This document shows positions 38,798 to 59,440 of a stretch of DNA of 64,000 bases, piece by piece. The stretch is from Daphnia carinata (Eukaryota; Arthropoda; Branchiopoda; Diplostraca; Daphniidae): positions 8,182,971-8,246,970 of the forward strand of contig NC_081333.1 of NCBI RefSeq assembly GCF_022539665.2, written 5' to 3'. Positions within the stretch are counted from its first letter, which is position 1; the number at the start of each line of letters is the position of its first letter. The notes beneath the pieces were generated by a model. The model was not told the DNA's origin. It did no database searches and saw nothing but the letters and a program-made list of their open reading frames with translations. The position numbers were made by a program, and so were the translations under genes.

Positions 38798-39989
38798 GAA
38801 AAAAATATTTCTTGACAGGACACATATGTCATGTAAGTATCACTATAACAAACGGCTGTTGAACTGCAAACTATTTTTTTTATTGTTCAGGTTAACATCG
38901 TGTATTTTAACTGTAAAGTTGAGGATTGAATTGAAGACTTTTTTTTTTTTAAGTTAGAAATGTATTGTTCGGACGATACACTATACAGGCCAACATACAA
39001 GAGTGGACACAATTATATGAGAGCGCGCCAGCTTATTACACAAAACATACGATATAGTAGCGTAGACGGTCCACACAAGGACGTGGCATTCTAGCCGCAA
39101 GCAGAGTCAGCCCATTAGAACGTGAACTTTGCTGTTTAGTGTACTGTACCTTACAGCAATCCAGGCCATCGTCCTTCTTTCTCAACTGATCAACAATGAC
39201 GCTGCTACTTTGCTCGGCTTGCCGAAAATCTCACATCGTCCTGATTTTAATATCTTATACTTGATGTTCTATCTACCAAACGCCCATGGACAATTGTGTG
39301 GCTTTGTTTGTTTCTTTTCCGTTCATGGACACGTTTTACTAGCAGTACCAAATTATAGTGATGTGTTTTACAAATGGGTGAAAGAGTCGGGATTGGAACG
39401 AGATCCAGAATGTCAGTGTCAAGTCCAGCAAGGACACAAGATAATTAACCAATCAAGGGTCTTATAGTATTATTTCAAACAAAAATGCCAATCCATTTTC
39501 AATCTAGACAAAATTGTAATAAACGCGTGACCGATTTGTCGAGTATAGCAATGACGAATGTAGGACTTGAATAGCCGTGCTACGAGAGAGATGCGATGGC
39601 AATCAGCAGACTTCATGACTGATATAACTTTATAAGCAACTCCGTCGGATAAGATGAGTTCAATATTTTGAAAAAGAAAAAAGAAAACGTAAAATTTCTA
39701 CAGGTTGGGTCAACACATCAAAGTGATAATCATATGACGTGAAAAGAATCAGCTTTGTTCACACAAGAAAGAAAATGACTTAGAATTTAAATATCTGATA
39801 GACGGGATCAATTCATAATATAGCAAAGAGAAATAGAGAGGGTATACAATATAAGTATTCTTTTTTTTCTTCTTCTTCTTCTTCTTATTCAAATAAACGA
39901 CCAACTTGTGATGCGCACGCCATACATTTTGCGGCAAATTTATGCAGATGCTAGTTTCGTGATTCCGAGAAAAAAAAAAAGGATTAAAC
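38798..39989. other. convergent 3' ends of MFSD6-like and FSTL5-like genes
   Basis: The two genes face each other tail to tail, so both 3' UTRs should lie here. A 112-codon plus frame at 39129-39467 starts without ATG and has no recognisable domain. Confidence 0.6.
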
Positions 39990-42900
39990 TCACGGCCGAG
40001 AGTTGATCCAACTAACGTGGCGTGGGTGGACCAGTCCGCCGATCTCGCAGTTGACAGTGCGCGTGTCACCGTTGATGACAAAAATGGCTTCGTTGGCTGG
40101 GCTAATCAGGTATGTGCCGAAAAGGCCGGCGCTTGCGATAGGACGATTGGGAGCTCCCCATTCGGCCAGATGGCCGTCCAACGGTTTACCAACTCCCGTA
40201 ATGATATCAACTTTTCCTGTGGGACAAGTTTGATGAGTCTTTGTGTCACGAACTGCGCACTATTTCACCTCTAAGTTCATCTAAAAAAATAAAGAATTTT
40301 TTCTCACCTGCTTCCAAGTTGAGGAAGAGGACGTCACCCTTGTCGGCAGAAGTTGCGTACAGATCGTAGCTGTGCGATGTCGTCGACGGGTGAAAGATGA
40401 CGTGGCTGACGTTCAACGTCGTACGCACGTCAAAGGCAAATTTCAGTCCTTCTTCTACAAGCGTCAAACCCAAAACCAAGATGGCATTTCTTAATTCCCT
40501 TCACGCAATCAGGCTTATAGACGTTTTACCTGTGGTGTGCTGGACAATGAGGGTAACGCTGGTCTTTTCACGGTGGACCGTCACAACGATCCGGCTGTCG
40601 GGCGTGATGTAAGGTTGTCCGAGCAAAGTTACCTTGTGGCTCAAAACAGTGTCCGTCAGGTAATCCATGACGATTTGTCCGGTCGGACGTCGAGTGACGG
40701 GCTCTTCGCACTCCATTATAACTAGCCCATCTGTACACATGGTTGAAGAATAAAAACTATTGATCCGCCCGTTGGAAGGGAAAATAATTGGCGAGCGTGA
40801 CAATGGATCTTACATAACGACGAGTACTGGAGAGAGCGAGGGACACAGTTGTAGGGAGCCAAATCGATAGCTTTCACATACTTCATTGCAGGCAGACTCA
40901 GTTTATAGAGGCCACGCTGATTGGTGTGTGAAACGTAACCGTACTTGTAACGATGGCCATACTCCTGTCGTTCATTCCGTAAGAATCAACAGCAAAACTT
41001 TAGCCCATTTCCTTATGGCACAGGTCTCTTTCAACGGCGAATACAAATTAAAACTCACCTGCATGGGCGGAATGAATAACGAGTAGACCAGATCAAAGTG
41101 GCCGTCGATTGGCTCCGGATGCACAGTATGATGTTTCTTTTTCTGACTGGCTTCACGAATCACCTGGATGGTCTTGACGCCATGATCCTCTTCATCACGC
41201 CAATTGACAATCCAAACTTGGTCCAGATGTTCCACATAAAAGATGTCCACTGGATATCGATCGGTCATGATGACCTGCCATCATCAAAGAAACATACGTG
41301 ATAGTTTGTGGCTGTACATATACTGCCCATGGCTAGTTTTGGTCAAACAAAAAAGCCGCAAAACAAAAAGCCGGACAATAAAAAGAAAAAAACAACTATA
41401 AAAAAAAAAAACAATGGGAAAATCTGGCAATCAAACTTACATCGACAACGACCATTTGTATGTTGCTGATGACGAGGACTCTGTCCTTGTTGGGTTGTGT
41501 GACGTAGATGTAGCGATCCGCGACGGCGATGGCCCGTCCCCAGCTGCAGTTGACTCCCTTGGCCCCGCAAACGTAGTCCTATAGATGGGTGGCAAAAACA
41601 TAACGTATGACATGCATCCGTAACACCCGAAATGTATAGGTCATAACCATAATGGACGTCATATCGAATGGTTCTAGAGTGCAGCACTGCCATTGACACG
41701 AGATGAAACGAGAGTGACTAAGTGCTGGTTGGTATAGCTCTCAAGTAGCACTAGCCCAACTCTATCAATATTCTTTGTATGACCTAGGCTGTCGTCAGCC
41801 AGCGTGAAAGAAGACTAGCGTCAAACAACCTTCGAATGTGTCCTCGTGCAGGGAAAAATGAACGCTCTTATTATACACGCCTGTGACAATTCCACTAGCG
41901 GCACATCATCAGTTGGAGTAGGCTATATAAGAGCAATATAAAAGAATCTAACATCGAGTTCCAACGACATTTCTGCCAGCATAGTGCGGCATGTGAACGA
42001 TGTGATGCGCAGGGAATGTCAATATATGAACAGACTATTTTTCCTTTTTTTTTCTACCGTGGTTTCCCCGTATTGTGTTTCTGTCTTCTTTTTCTATTTT
42101 CTTCCCTTATGTCTTGACTCGTTTATAGTCGATAGTAGTACGTCGTAGAATATAGAGTCCTTACTTGTGTTCCGGGCATGATGTCTGTCGACTGGATCAT
42201 GTGCAGCAACCGGCAGTTTTGCGGCTCGTAGACTGAGACTCCCCAATCATGAAAGACGAAAAACTTCTTATTGCTCTCGCTCAGCAGACTCTCTTCTGTT
42301 CCACCAGCGAGGTACATCCGGAGCAAGAAAACAAAAAGACATACAAAAAAAAAAAAAAAGAGGGAAATAAACAAAAAGAGCTTGATTAGATCTTTTGGCC
42401 GACAATGCAGGTTGGTAACGAAGCGAGATCTAATCACGCCGAGCATGGCAGCAACGATGACGACTGTAGACTCAGCACGTAACAAACACAGAACGCATCC
42501 ATCTCGAATGAAAAAAGAAAGGAAAAAAAGACATCCCACAAACTTACTGGGCGTGGAGTCATCTTGGACGACAAGCGAAGAAATGTCGCGGGCCAAGCCT
42601 CCGATGCTGCTCGCCTGGCACATGTAGGCTCCCGTATCGGCAAAGTTGATCGAGTGGATCTTGAGTCCGCTGTAGGATCCGATCGACTCGATCCGCTCTC
42701 CCGCGTTACTCCGCAAAGGCTCATCATTCTTCAGCCACTCCACCTGATGAACGTCAGCAGAAACAATCCATTTTTTAAAGCATGTCATCAAGATCTATTA
42801 TAGTTTCAAAATATGCACAGTGCGCTTGTTGCCGTGCGGCAGAGCGGACAACAAAACGCAAAAATAAGAAACATTTTTTGTTTTGTCTATTGACAAGAAC

Positions 42901-45900
42901 AAAACGATCGATGTCTCCAAGGCTGTCCAGGTGTATGTACATTGTCTATACTAGCATGTACAGCTCGAATAGTGTGTACAGTAGCCTACTTCAAGTTATT
43001 GATCGAAAGCCCCCGAACGGTTAGTTAGGCGGCTTTGACGAACAAGAGAAAGAGAAAGAACAAATACAGACATGTACGACAAGCATAGATCTAGAGGCTG
43101 AATAAACAGCAAGCACACACCATCAGTTATGGCTGGCGTACCTACTAAATAAGGCAGAAGGATGAATAAATGAAATGAACCTACTTTTGGGAAAGGGACC
43201 CCAACAGCATGGCATTTCATCAGACTGTCTTCCCCAGGCCGGCGTGATTGTATCCTTGGTGTCACGCGAACTTCGGGCAAAGCTGTTCGTGCATAACGGT
43301 ACAACAGGAGACGTAGCAAAAAAAAAAAGTAAAACTTTTATTAGAATAATAAAACTATATATGGGACAAGAGCCAAGAGTGGCCAACGTCAGAACAGTTT
43401 GCGTCTACACGAAAGTGAATCAGCTAACAAATCAATAGCTAACCAAACCTCCCCTACCACTAGGAAAAGCCAACGACTCACGGCGGAATACAGGAAGGGC
43501 ACGATAGGCTGCGAGTTTCGTGGATTCGCTTGATTGGCTTCGTTACGTATGTAAAGCAGCGCTAAGTAACTATCGGGAGGTTTTGTTTTTCTGTTTTTTT
43601 TTTCTTGAACAAAGATGTACATATATAGTCAAATTCGACCAATTTCCTCGTTTTTGTATGTCTACATTCAAACGGCTTTTTTAAGGGCTGGTGGTTTTAT
43701 CTCTTGGAAGGCTGCAACAAACATCGATCCATCTTCACTGATACGATCGAAGGCGGAGCTGTGTTTGCCTGTTGTTTTTTTCAAATCGTCCGAAAAAAAA
43801 TCTTTTAAACATTTGTTCCATGACTTTTTTTTCCCTTTACAGCATCCACGGGCAGACTTTATTCAGTCATTCCGAAAAGCAATCCAATACGCCATCCGAC
43901 CAATGACCCTCGCGTCCATTGTGTTCGGTGGCCTCGACGCTTTGGCGGATACAATACGATAAGAGCAACAACAACAATAACTATTCCGTCGTGGTTGACT
44001 CGACTTTTGGCTTTTTCCCGTTGTGTGTCGGGAATGAGGGGAGAGGCGGGTGGAGAGAGAAAGAAGGAAGTTTTTGGCTGGGCAACGAGGCCACATAAAG
44101 CAGTCCATTTGGAAAGCCTCTGAGAGACGGAAAGAAATCGGTAATCGTGACTGACTGTGCACGTGGAGAACGTGAGTCTGGACGACGTCTTTGTTGCGCT
44201 GGGCGTGGCAGGTGTAGTTTCCGGCGTGAATGAGACGGACGTTGTTGATGTAAAGGGCTCCGTCGGGGAAGACTTTGAGTTCATCCTCGGCCAACTGAGC
44301 CAGGTCGAGGCCGTGCCGTCTCCACACGATCGGAGGCGTCGGCGATCCAGTCACGTCGCACTTGATCTCGATGTTGTCGCCGACTCTGGCTGAGACTTGA
44401 TTCAATTCCAGGGCTTTGTCCAGCGAGACCACCGAGACACCTATTTTTTAAGAAAATGTTTAAGAAATATTCAGAAAAAGAACGACGACGTACATCCTTG
44501 AAATTGATGGAAAATTGAGATGGAAATATTTAGATAGCCCATGTCAACAACCACCGATTGAAAAAAGATATCACTTTCCTTCAGGCAAAGCGAGAGCCTT
44601 TTTTTTTCTCATTCCTTCTACTTGAAATCGTTTAATAACAACCTCTTCAATAGCCTACAGTAGACAAATTGGTATTTTTGTGTGGGGGAGGTCCATGAAA
44701 TACTCGTGAAAGTTGAATCACCATGACGAAGTTACAGCGAGAAGGACCACTGGGATTGGCATAACGAAATATAAAAACTATCTTTTGACCCTTTTAACTT
44801 TGCATTTTTCTGTTTAAGTGCGGGCCTCCGGTTCTATCATTTTCCTTTTATCCTCTTCACTGGTTCCTTTATTTGCTTCTTTCGTTCCTCTCTACTATGT
44901 ATATGCCGACCGATATTAAATTTCTTGCAGGCAGTGCGTCAATTCAATCCGCTGTAGGAACTCTATTATTTAGCACCTTCTTACCATACGAATAAAAAAT
45001 GGCCAGTGAAGGCGGGCAGAATGGAAGAAATTGCGAATGACGTCAATAACGTGAAAGAACCAACAAAAAAAGGAGCTTAGAAAAATGGAAACGTAAGATA
45101 AACAGTATGAAACGTGTCAAAGCGGATATGCTTAGCAACACAGTCCGGACGGAAAAGTCTATATTTAAGCGTGCAGGTCTCAGATTATCAGTTTCACGGT
45201 TGACTGATCACATAGGCCTCCATTCTTTCCATTGAGTCCTAGCAGGCCGGACGTCCCTGTCCACTAAAAAAAAAAAGGGAGTTTTTCTCGTGATGATTTA
45301 CGACCCTTGAAATCGATTCGAAGGGCAGAGACGTTCTGGTAGCTGTTGAAATTCCTCGCACACATTCCCCAATAAAATAAAGAGGCTAAACATAATGTCT
45401 GGGCATCGGCAAACAAATAAGTGGGATGCGGCATATTATAGCAATTTGATCTTCCTTCCGATTATTTTGCCGCATAGTCCCATCGACGCTTCCATATCCT
45501 TAACCTTTTTAGAACCCGGCCAAAAAAATGAACCAAATAGCAAAGCCGAATAGCCGGAATTGAAATTCGCTATGTGGAGCTCGTTCGAACAAAAGACGAT
45601 GACAACAAGCCGCAATGTCGTCGACATCCGCCGGAATATAGGGTAACTACATCAGGAGCTACTGAGTGTGTATCCAACATCCGCCCTTCTCCCCCTCCCG
45701 CCAAAAAAAAAAGAACTGGAGGTATCAACAGACCTAAGCTTTTTGGTTACCAAGGCAACACTGGTTTTTACGTGACTGTACTGCTCCATTGCGAATATTG
45801 TGCCATATATCACATATAAGGAAACGCCTCCAAGTACATTCTCACGGAGTGCTGTGCAAAGATCAAAGCGTAATCTACAACAGTGTGCATAGAGTATACA

Positions 45901-48900
45901 GATATATATATGCATAAGCCTGTCTCCTTGCGGATGCGAAACGGCGGTTCAAAACCTTCGTCGTTTCTTATGGTAGACGAGGCGAATGGATGGCGAACAT
46001 GAAAAAGTAAATAACCCGTCATGTCTCGTTTTCAAAACAATTTGACAGGCGGTAAAATGTTGTTGTTATACTGCCGGCTCTGGTTGGAGGGAGACAGGCA
46101 AACATAATACAAAAAAAAAAAACTATTCCACACAGTCTCTGATGTCGTAGATTTTCTTTTCCTGCTTTGTCTCTGTTTCTAATTTGTTTTTCAGTTTCTC
46201 CTTTTTTTTGTAGATCAATCAGAAGTTTGGGTTCGAAAGAGAATGACAGTTGTGAACTTACTGTAAAGCTTGCTGAAGGCGGCGTAGAATTCGTTGAGAT
46301 TGAGATGCGTGTCGTGATCGACGTCGTCGTAGGCCAACATGTCCGACAGGGAACACTCTTTCGACAGCTGCGAGAGATGTTCATCCTCGAACGTCTACAC
46401 GAGAGAAGAACAACAATAACATCAGGGCGAGGGGACAAGGTTCCAATCATCGCTAAGCTGCTTTGGGGAAAAGCTCTTCGGTATCATTTGAATAATACGT
46501 TTGGAGCAAGCAAATTTTATTGGAAAAAAAAAAGAGATCGATACCTTAGACAACTCTTCCGCTTCGAGTAATCCGTTATTGTTGAGATCGTAGTGGCTGA
46601 ACATGAGACTGACCAGGTAGTCTTTGCTTCCGGCATTGCTGTGTCCATCTTCCATGGACGATAGGCGAGCGTGGTTATATAGAAGTAAATTATCCTAAAA
46701 AAAAAAAAACAGAAAAACAAAGAGAAATAAGATAATGATGGAATATAGAAGAATAAGAGCCGTTTATTGGGAAAGTTAGCAGCTGACAATGCCTCCTTTT
46801 TGCGATGGATAAAGGCATCCATCCGATCAGATCGGGAAGCAATAAGATGATGTTCGCACTCTCCTTGTCAAATGTAGCACGTCTCTCGAATCATACTGCG
46901 TAAATAAAAAAAGAAAAGAAGACTTGCCTTTAGTATTTCGTAATCTTGTTGCGAGCAGATCGAAGACGAAGCTGGCGTCAAAAAGGAATCGATTGCGAGA
47001 TCCGACTGACTGGTGCTCTTGGCATCGACGCCCGTCTCCAACGTTGTGGATATCATCGAATATGAAGACGAGTCAGCCGATCCAGCCGCTGCCACTGATG
47101 TCTCCACTGAGAAAGTCGACTGGACTGTGGCCGTTGTCCAACTGCTTCTGTCATCTTTGCCAGCAGTTGGATGCTGCTGGATTCGATCGTCTTCAGAAGA
47201 GGCAGTCCTGCTGCTATCTCCGCTTTTGTTTCCATCTAACCACACAATGAGATCAAGAGATTTGAATCGTATCCAGCACCGCGCATCCAATACATCTATT
47301 AGACAGTTATTCCTCTGCACCGACCAGATATGTTTCAGTCTTTTTTTTTTTTTTTTTCAAAGAGAAAGAAAAATAATAATATGAATCTGTCCGCAAGAGC
47401 GGTCGCGGACCCTTTTGATGGATCACGTCGATTGCGGATGTTGATAGCGACCACAGGAGAGCTGGCCCAACCCTGGCCATATATCAAAGTATTTATATGT
47501 ATACATATATATATGGTAAATCGCTCTTGGAAAGCTCTCTGATGTGATGGTACATAGTGGAAACGTCCAAACGTGAACCGTCCTTCTAAAAAGTCCCATG
47601 TTGTGCGCTTATGACCAACTTCATATATAACCACTGTATTGTGCAACTACTGTATCTTGCAAGCGAACCCCACTAAAAAAAAAAAAAACAGAAAACAAAA
47701 AAATACGTTGCACGCAACCTGGACGCGGACCGATTACCGTCTACAGCTGAACGAAACACGACAAGCAATTTCCCCCCAAAAGAAATTGCTTTTGCTTGAT
47801 AATAAACGAAGTTAGTTTTTACTGTTTACATGGAATCTTGTTTACGGCTACAACAACAACCGTTTCTTTCAACGTTGGAAATTACCAACGGCCGCATAGC
47901 GGGCGTATCTCGTCTATGTAACCTGGTTTTCATGGTAAGAGGGACAAAGCAAACAGAAATTGTTTTAGGACATTTACCGGGAAACCGCTAGTGTTTGAAA
48001 TAAATCGCAAAATGTTATAGTCCGTCAGTATAATATATACACGAACTTTATATGCATAAAAATGGCTGGCGGTGCCAGGGTGCGTGTCGGGCACAAACAC
48101 GACAATAGCAACAGCGATACACTAAAGAAAATTGTGCAGAGCTATTTTTCTAGCCGTCTCGGGAAAAAGATGGAAACGCGTGCCAAGCGGTGCCGTCGCC
48201 TACGGCAGCGTCCGTGCCCGATAATCATAACTCTTGGGGAACAGTCAACATTCGCACCTAATGGCTTCAACTCTTGAGCGCACAATAAACGCGGCCACTT
48301 CGTTCTTACGGAAAGCCATTTTCAGAAAAAAAAAATATAGAGCTTTATATTGCATTCCGCGGTGTTCTATAAAAATAGCTGAACGTCGCTTAAAAAAAAT
48401 AATAATAATATGTTTAATCGTTTTGTTCGTTACCTCTACGACGTAGACAGAGGTAGGTGTGATCGATAGCGATGGGCTGATTGGATAAACAGGCGGCCCG
48501 ATGAAGTTCGCAGTGGCTGGAATAAAGGATGCCGTCCGTTCCTGAAATATGTATTATGAAAACGAAAAATGGAATACACGTGCGTGAAAATGTTTAATTA
48601 TCTAGAAATGTCTCTTTCGAAAGGTGTCACGAGAAAGAAAACAAAATCAAACGACTTCTTTTGTTGGATGAATTTTTCTTTGTTCTTTTTATGCTTACCG
48701 CAAATTAATTTGTGGTGTCGGCGACATTTCCTGACGCAGACGCATTCGGGATGTCCTTGTGCATTCATCTGGCATTCACGACCGCGACCGCAAAACAGAC
48801 TGCTACATGAATCTGTAATCGTCAATAGTAAAACAATCGAATCAAGCCGTTATTCATGTCTCTCTGTGCTCGCTTTTCACTCGATAATTCAATTTGCTCT

Positions 48901-51900
48901 TTTGTTCGCCTCGTCTTCTCAGCTAGAAATTTCGCTTCAATTCAAAACACGCAAATTCTATAGATCCCCCAGTTCGCTCAATCTCTCCTATCCGCCATTG
49001 TGTGGCCCTTCTTTTTTTCTTTTTTTTTCCCACAACTGCCATCCCATTTGGATAGTATAGGACGTAGTGCAGAACAAAAATGAAATGGTTGGGGGAAAAG
49101 GACAGAAAATGAAAGAGAAATGTGAACTAACGACTTATTTCTAGCCGTCTGCTATTATCGACTAACTGTCAACGGTCTTTTGAAAACTTGATACGAATCC
49201 CGTAACAAAGCTTAAAAGGGTTTATCGTGGAAACTTGCGAGCCGTTAATGATAAGAGGCTCCTAGGATGTCAAACACAGGGAAAGCGCGTAGCAACTTGG
49301 TATAAAGAAAAGGCGAATAAAAAATAGAAAAAGACATTTATTTTTGTTAATAATTGGTTCGCTTCATTAGCTTCAAAGCGCGGATCGATTTACGCTGCGC
49401 TGTTTCGACATCGCATTTCCGGGTCGATGATGGACGTCTTCGGATTACGTGGATCAAATGTCAGACAAAGAGAGAATCCTGCTTTCTCTCGATGTGTACC
49501 ATTACCAATCCTCTAATTTTGATTATTCTACCACCCACCCCTTCTCCCATCGCTTTCGATGATTGTTCACGTTTAAGTACATACAAAGGTATTCGGATGA
49601 ACGACCTATCTGTCTACACACATGCTGCCTTTTGTCAGCTTCAGCCAATGCGGGGACAGCGAAAGACCCTTTATCTTTTCCTCTTTATTTTTTTTTTTTG
49701 TTGAACTTTTTGTAACTCAATTTTCACGCGTGAACAATGGGGGTGTGTGTGGGGTTGCGTTTGTTCAAAGAAAACAGCATCAGCGTCTTTTTCTTTCGTT
49801 GTCGTTCGTGATTTTCATCGTCACGCAAAAAAAAAGAGAGTCGCGACCCGCTGTAAAAATCACGCACGCTTATCCATTGGCAATATCTTGTTTTCCTATT
49901 GTGCAAAAAGAAATGGACATCTTTCGTGTTTATCTACTTTTTTCTTTTCTTTTCTTGCCTTGATGTCGTTTCGTTTCTATTTTTTTTTTTTTTTAAAGCT
50001 ATCTGGATTTTTGTTTCTTTCTAGCCTGCAAACCTTTCGTTTTTGTGTTACTTTTTTGCGGGTGCAAGGTCAAGAGTGGGGAACCGGATCGATTCCCGCG
50101 GGACGAATGCCAACGTGAATCGTAGGCTACCGACACGCATTCGGCCACACCCGGACGAATTCTGCAGCTCTGCGGTCGTTTTTCTTTTTTTCAATCCCAC
50201 CCATTACCAGTCGGTAAGCGATTCTCGAGCGCAGAACGTTACGGACCGAAACAACGTATTAAGAAAAAATGCAGAATTTTATGTTTTTATGTTCTGCCTT
50301 TTAATTATGGAAAGTTTTGGTCATTTAGTTGAAAATGTGCTGACTTTACATGTACGTCGTTTTTAATCTTTTTTTCTTCTATTCTCTTTAAGATTGCCTT
50401 TACCTCTTGCCGCTCTCAGCTGTTTCGTGAGCATCCTTGGGTCACGGTGGACCATGAAAAGACCCTTAACCGTCCGTTGTTTTTCGTCCGGGAGTTTTGG
50501 GCACGCCTCTCAGAGTATCATCCTTATTCAAGATACTACCCTTTCCTTTCCTTTTTCAATTCTAAACACATATTTTCTTTAGCAAAGTAGTCGAATGCCC
50601 TCCTACGCCTCAGTTGGACTACTGGTTAAAACACCTTGCATTTGAATATTCTTTTCATTTCATTGTCTTCCTCTATTATCTCGTGTCTTAACACAGGCTA
50701 ACCACACACAAGAAGAAAGGTTATGGCAATCGTTTTTTCGCCATAAAAAGTTTAAACCTTTTTCCTGTTGCCATCTCGATTAGCAGGGGGGGGGGGCTAA
50801 GGTTTCAACCTACAATTATCCCACCGTTATTAGTTTTCTTTGCTGACTGCTGCACTTAAAGATCTACAGGATTCACAGGAGTCTATTACTCGTCGAAATA
50901 CGCAGAGGCTAAACTAACTCGAACGCGTTGGAGGGGCTGTCTGCTGGATAGTGCCATAGCCAGACAACGATGATATACACACACGTCAAGTTCAGCCAGT
51001 TGGCTTTGCTGCTGGATGGTATTGATCGCCTAATAGCCACCGCAAACTCCACTGCGCTTTGGCCTGGCCATGAAACGCGGCCTATGTGTATTCCTCGTCA
51101 TCATTAGATATTGGGATTCGCTTCATCGCTTTCTCCACAGCATCGGAAGGTAAAAAAAAAAAAAGGGGGGGGGGGACTTGCGCATCCGCGCAAGCATATG
51201 ATGTAATACAAGTGTGAGAGTTCGTTGTTGTGGGAGCTGATCCCGCTGATCTCTGTGTCAAGATAACAAGACAACACACACAAAGAAAATATTTTAAAAG
51301 TCCTTAATGAAGGGAAGTTGGACACTGTGTGAACATGTTAACGCTAGCAGAATGGAAGGAAGCCAATCACAAAAGAAAACGTTGATTGACTCTCGTTTCC
51401 AGAGTCCCTCGTTTCGTTTTGTCTAACTTTGATGAAAAGACGGACGTCTAGGGATGGCGAGCGTGTAGCATCTGCTATGCAGGATGCTGATGAAAAATTG
51501 AACTCAAACAAGTTTCTCCCTAAAGGCTGACGCATGTCTCTTGCGTATAGACTTTTAGATTTCTTTCACGTTCGTTCGCAAGACTTTTTTTTTCTTCCTT
51601 TCTTTGACGTGTGTGATGCTTTTCTTTTTTTATTAATCATTACCCCGTTTGACGGCGATGGTGATTTCCTGTCGCAGAAGTGCCTCGACGTCGTATTCAG
51701 ACGATGATGCGTCACGATGTCTTCGTGATTTCTGAACGGAAGGGCAATAATAAAAAAAAAAAAGAAATTAACAATTTACGGTAATCATGGGGTCGGTAAT
51801 GTACAGCAAAGAGAGAAATGGTACCACGAGTTGTTCGACGCTTTTCATCGACGATTCGGCGGGTACGAGAAGAACGACACTGAGTAGCAACAGGGCGGCG

Positions 51901-51938
51901 CAGAGGTGTCGACACCTCGCCACATCACCGGAAGCCAT
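39990..51938 (-). CDS. FSTL5: follistatin-related protein of the FSTL4/FSTL5 type, 17 exons
   Basis: Exons: 51938-51825, 51731-51644, 48812-48699, 48541-48434, 47235-46928, 46694-46545, 46394-46262, 44440-44156, 43282-43185, 42743-42548, 42295-42165, 41578-41441, 41274-41059, 40964-40814, 40730-40530, 40454-40308, 40216-39990. All phases close, giving about 934 aa. Domain order: signal peptide (CAALLLLSVVLLVPAESS); follistatin/Kazal module at about 69-136 with CGTDGILYSSHCELHRAAC; a Ser/Thr-rich linker (142-244); two EF-hand loops, DLNNNGLLEAEE (about 280-291) and DVDHDTHLNLNE (about 318-329); Ig1 (IEIKC...GNYTC); Ig2 (SLMKC...GAYMC); then a roughly 400-residue beta-propeller-like region. This order is that of secreted FSTL4/FSTL5; the symbol marks the family, since arthropods usually have a single orthologue. 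The intron after exon 5 has a GC donor. The exon 1 donor is ambiguous (GTACCA chosen; GTGGTA or GTAAAT also keep phase). Vertebrate proteins are about 845 aa; the extra length is mainly N-terminal linker. Confidence 0.93.
45160..45193 (+). promoter_or_regulatory. candidate TATA + Initiator core promoter inside an FSTL5-like intron
   Basis: TATATTTAAG at 45160-45169 and TCAGTT at 45188-45193 place the Inr A (45190) exactly 30 nt after the first T of the TATA box, the canonical arthropod spacing. It points plus-ward, antisense to the host gene, within the 1.8-kb intron 44441-46261. No convincing ORF follows. Confidence 0.4.
48813..51643 (-). other. large second intron of the FSTL5-like gene
   Basis: The 2.8-kb intron lies between the first two coding exons and the follistatin module. 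It contains T-rich runs and no exon I can identify. Long 5' introns often carry enhancers. Confidence 0.7.
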
Positions 51939-58770
<6,832 letters not shown>

Positions 58771-58916
58771 GGTTTAGTATGGCCGAATCGGCATTTTGCG
58801 TCGGGGCTGTTGGAACAACCCTAATATTTGACCCGCCCCGGTTAATAACTTGTTTCCCCGAGTGTGTCCCTACATGATTTTTTCTGGGAGGTGACCCCGT
58901 TTGGAGACAATTGGGG

Positions 58917-58939
58917 TCGATCCCCTTTCGAGGGATCGA
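58917..58939. repeat. 8-bp stem hairpin near KNTC1 5' end
   Basis: TCGATCCC and GGGATCGA are separated by 7 nt. The hairpin lies in a locally GC-richer patch (about 58,770-59,110), unlike the AT-rich surroundings, that also holds the inverted repeat at 58978. Confidence 0.7.
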
Positions 58940-58977
58940 TGAAGTTTCCTTTATTATCCAGATCAGGCTAGGGTTCG

Positions 58978-59085
58978 GCCCCGATATAGTAAAACCCGAA
59001 AGAACTGCAATGATATCCAAAACTACCTAAATGAACGGCCAAAAAGCTACCCGATTGACAGGGAGCCGAGCATCTATATCGGGGC
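58978..59085. repeat. 12-bp inverted repeat upstream of KNTC1
   Basis: GCCCCGATATAG (58978-58989) and CTATATCGGGGC (59074-59085) are perfect inverted copies with 84 nt between them. The arrangement is compatible with the end of a small decayed transposable element or a cruciform; no target-site duplication was found by eye. Confidence 0.7.
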
Positions 59086-59440
59086 ATCGGGCAGCCATCC
59101 GAAAATGGCCGCCTGAGTTTTCGATTTCATTAACGAGCGTTAGCGCCACTTCATTCATAACAATAGCCTCATTTCAAACCTTAAAGAAACAAATGCTAAA
59201 TTGCGAGGGAATCAGCAAGAGAGGACACAATACAAAAGACCCATTCGAATCATAAATTTTGTTGCATAGTTCATATTTCACCCCAGTCTACGTGATTCCA
59301 GAGGTTCAATAAAGTAAGAAAAAATTTTTATCTTAAAAAAATTTACGAAATAAAATCTTATTGTCGTTTAATTTTAGTATGAGAGTACAATTTATTGTAT
59401 TTTCTTGTATTAAAGAGTGTAGTTGTTTATTTTTTTCAGA

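Noticed and set aside
39129-39467. 112-codon plus frame between the MFSD6-like and FSTL5-like genes
   Set aside because: It starts without ATG, has no recognisable domain and lies where two 3' UTRs converge.
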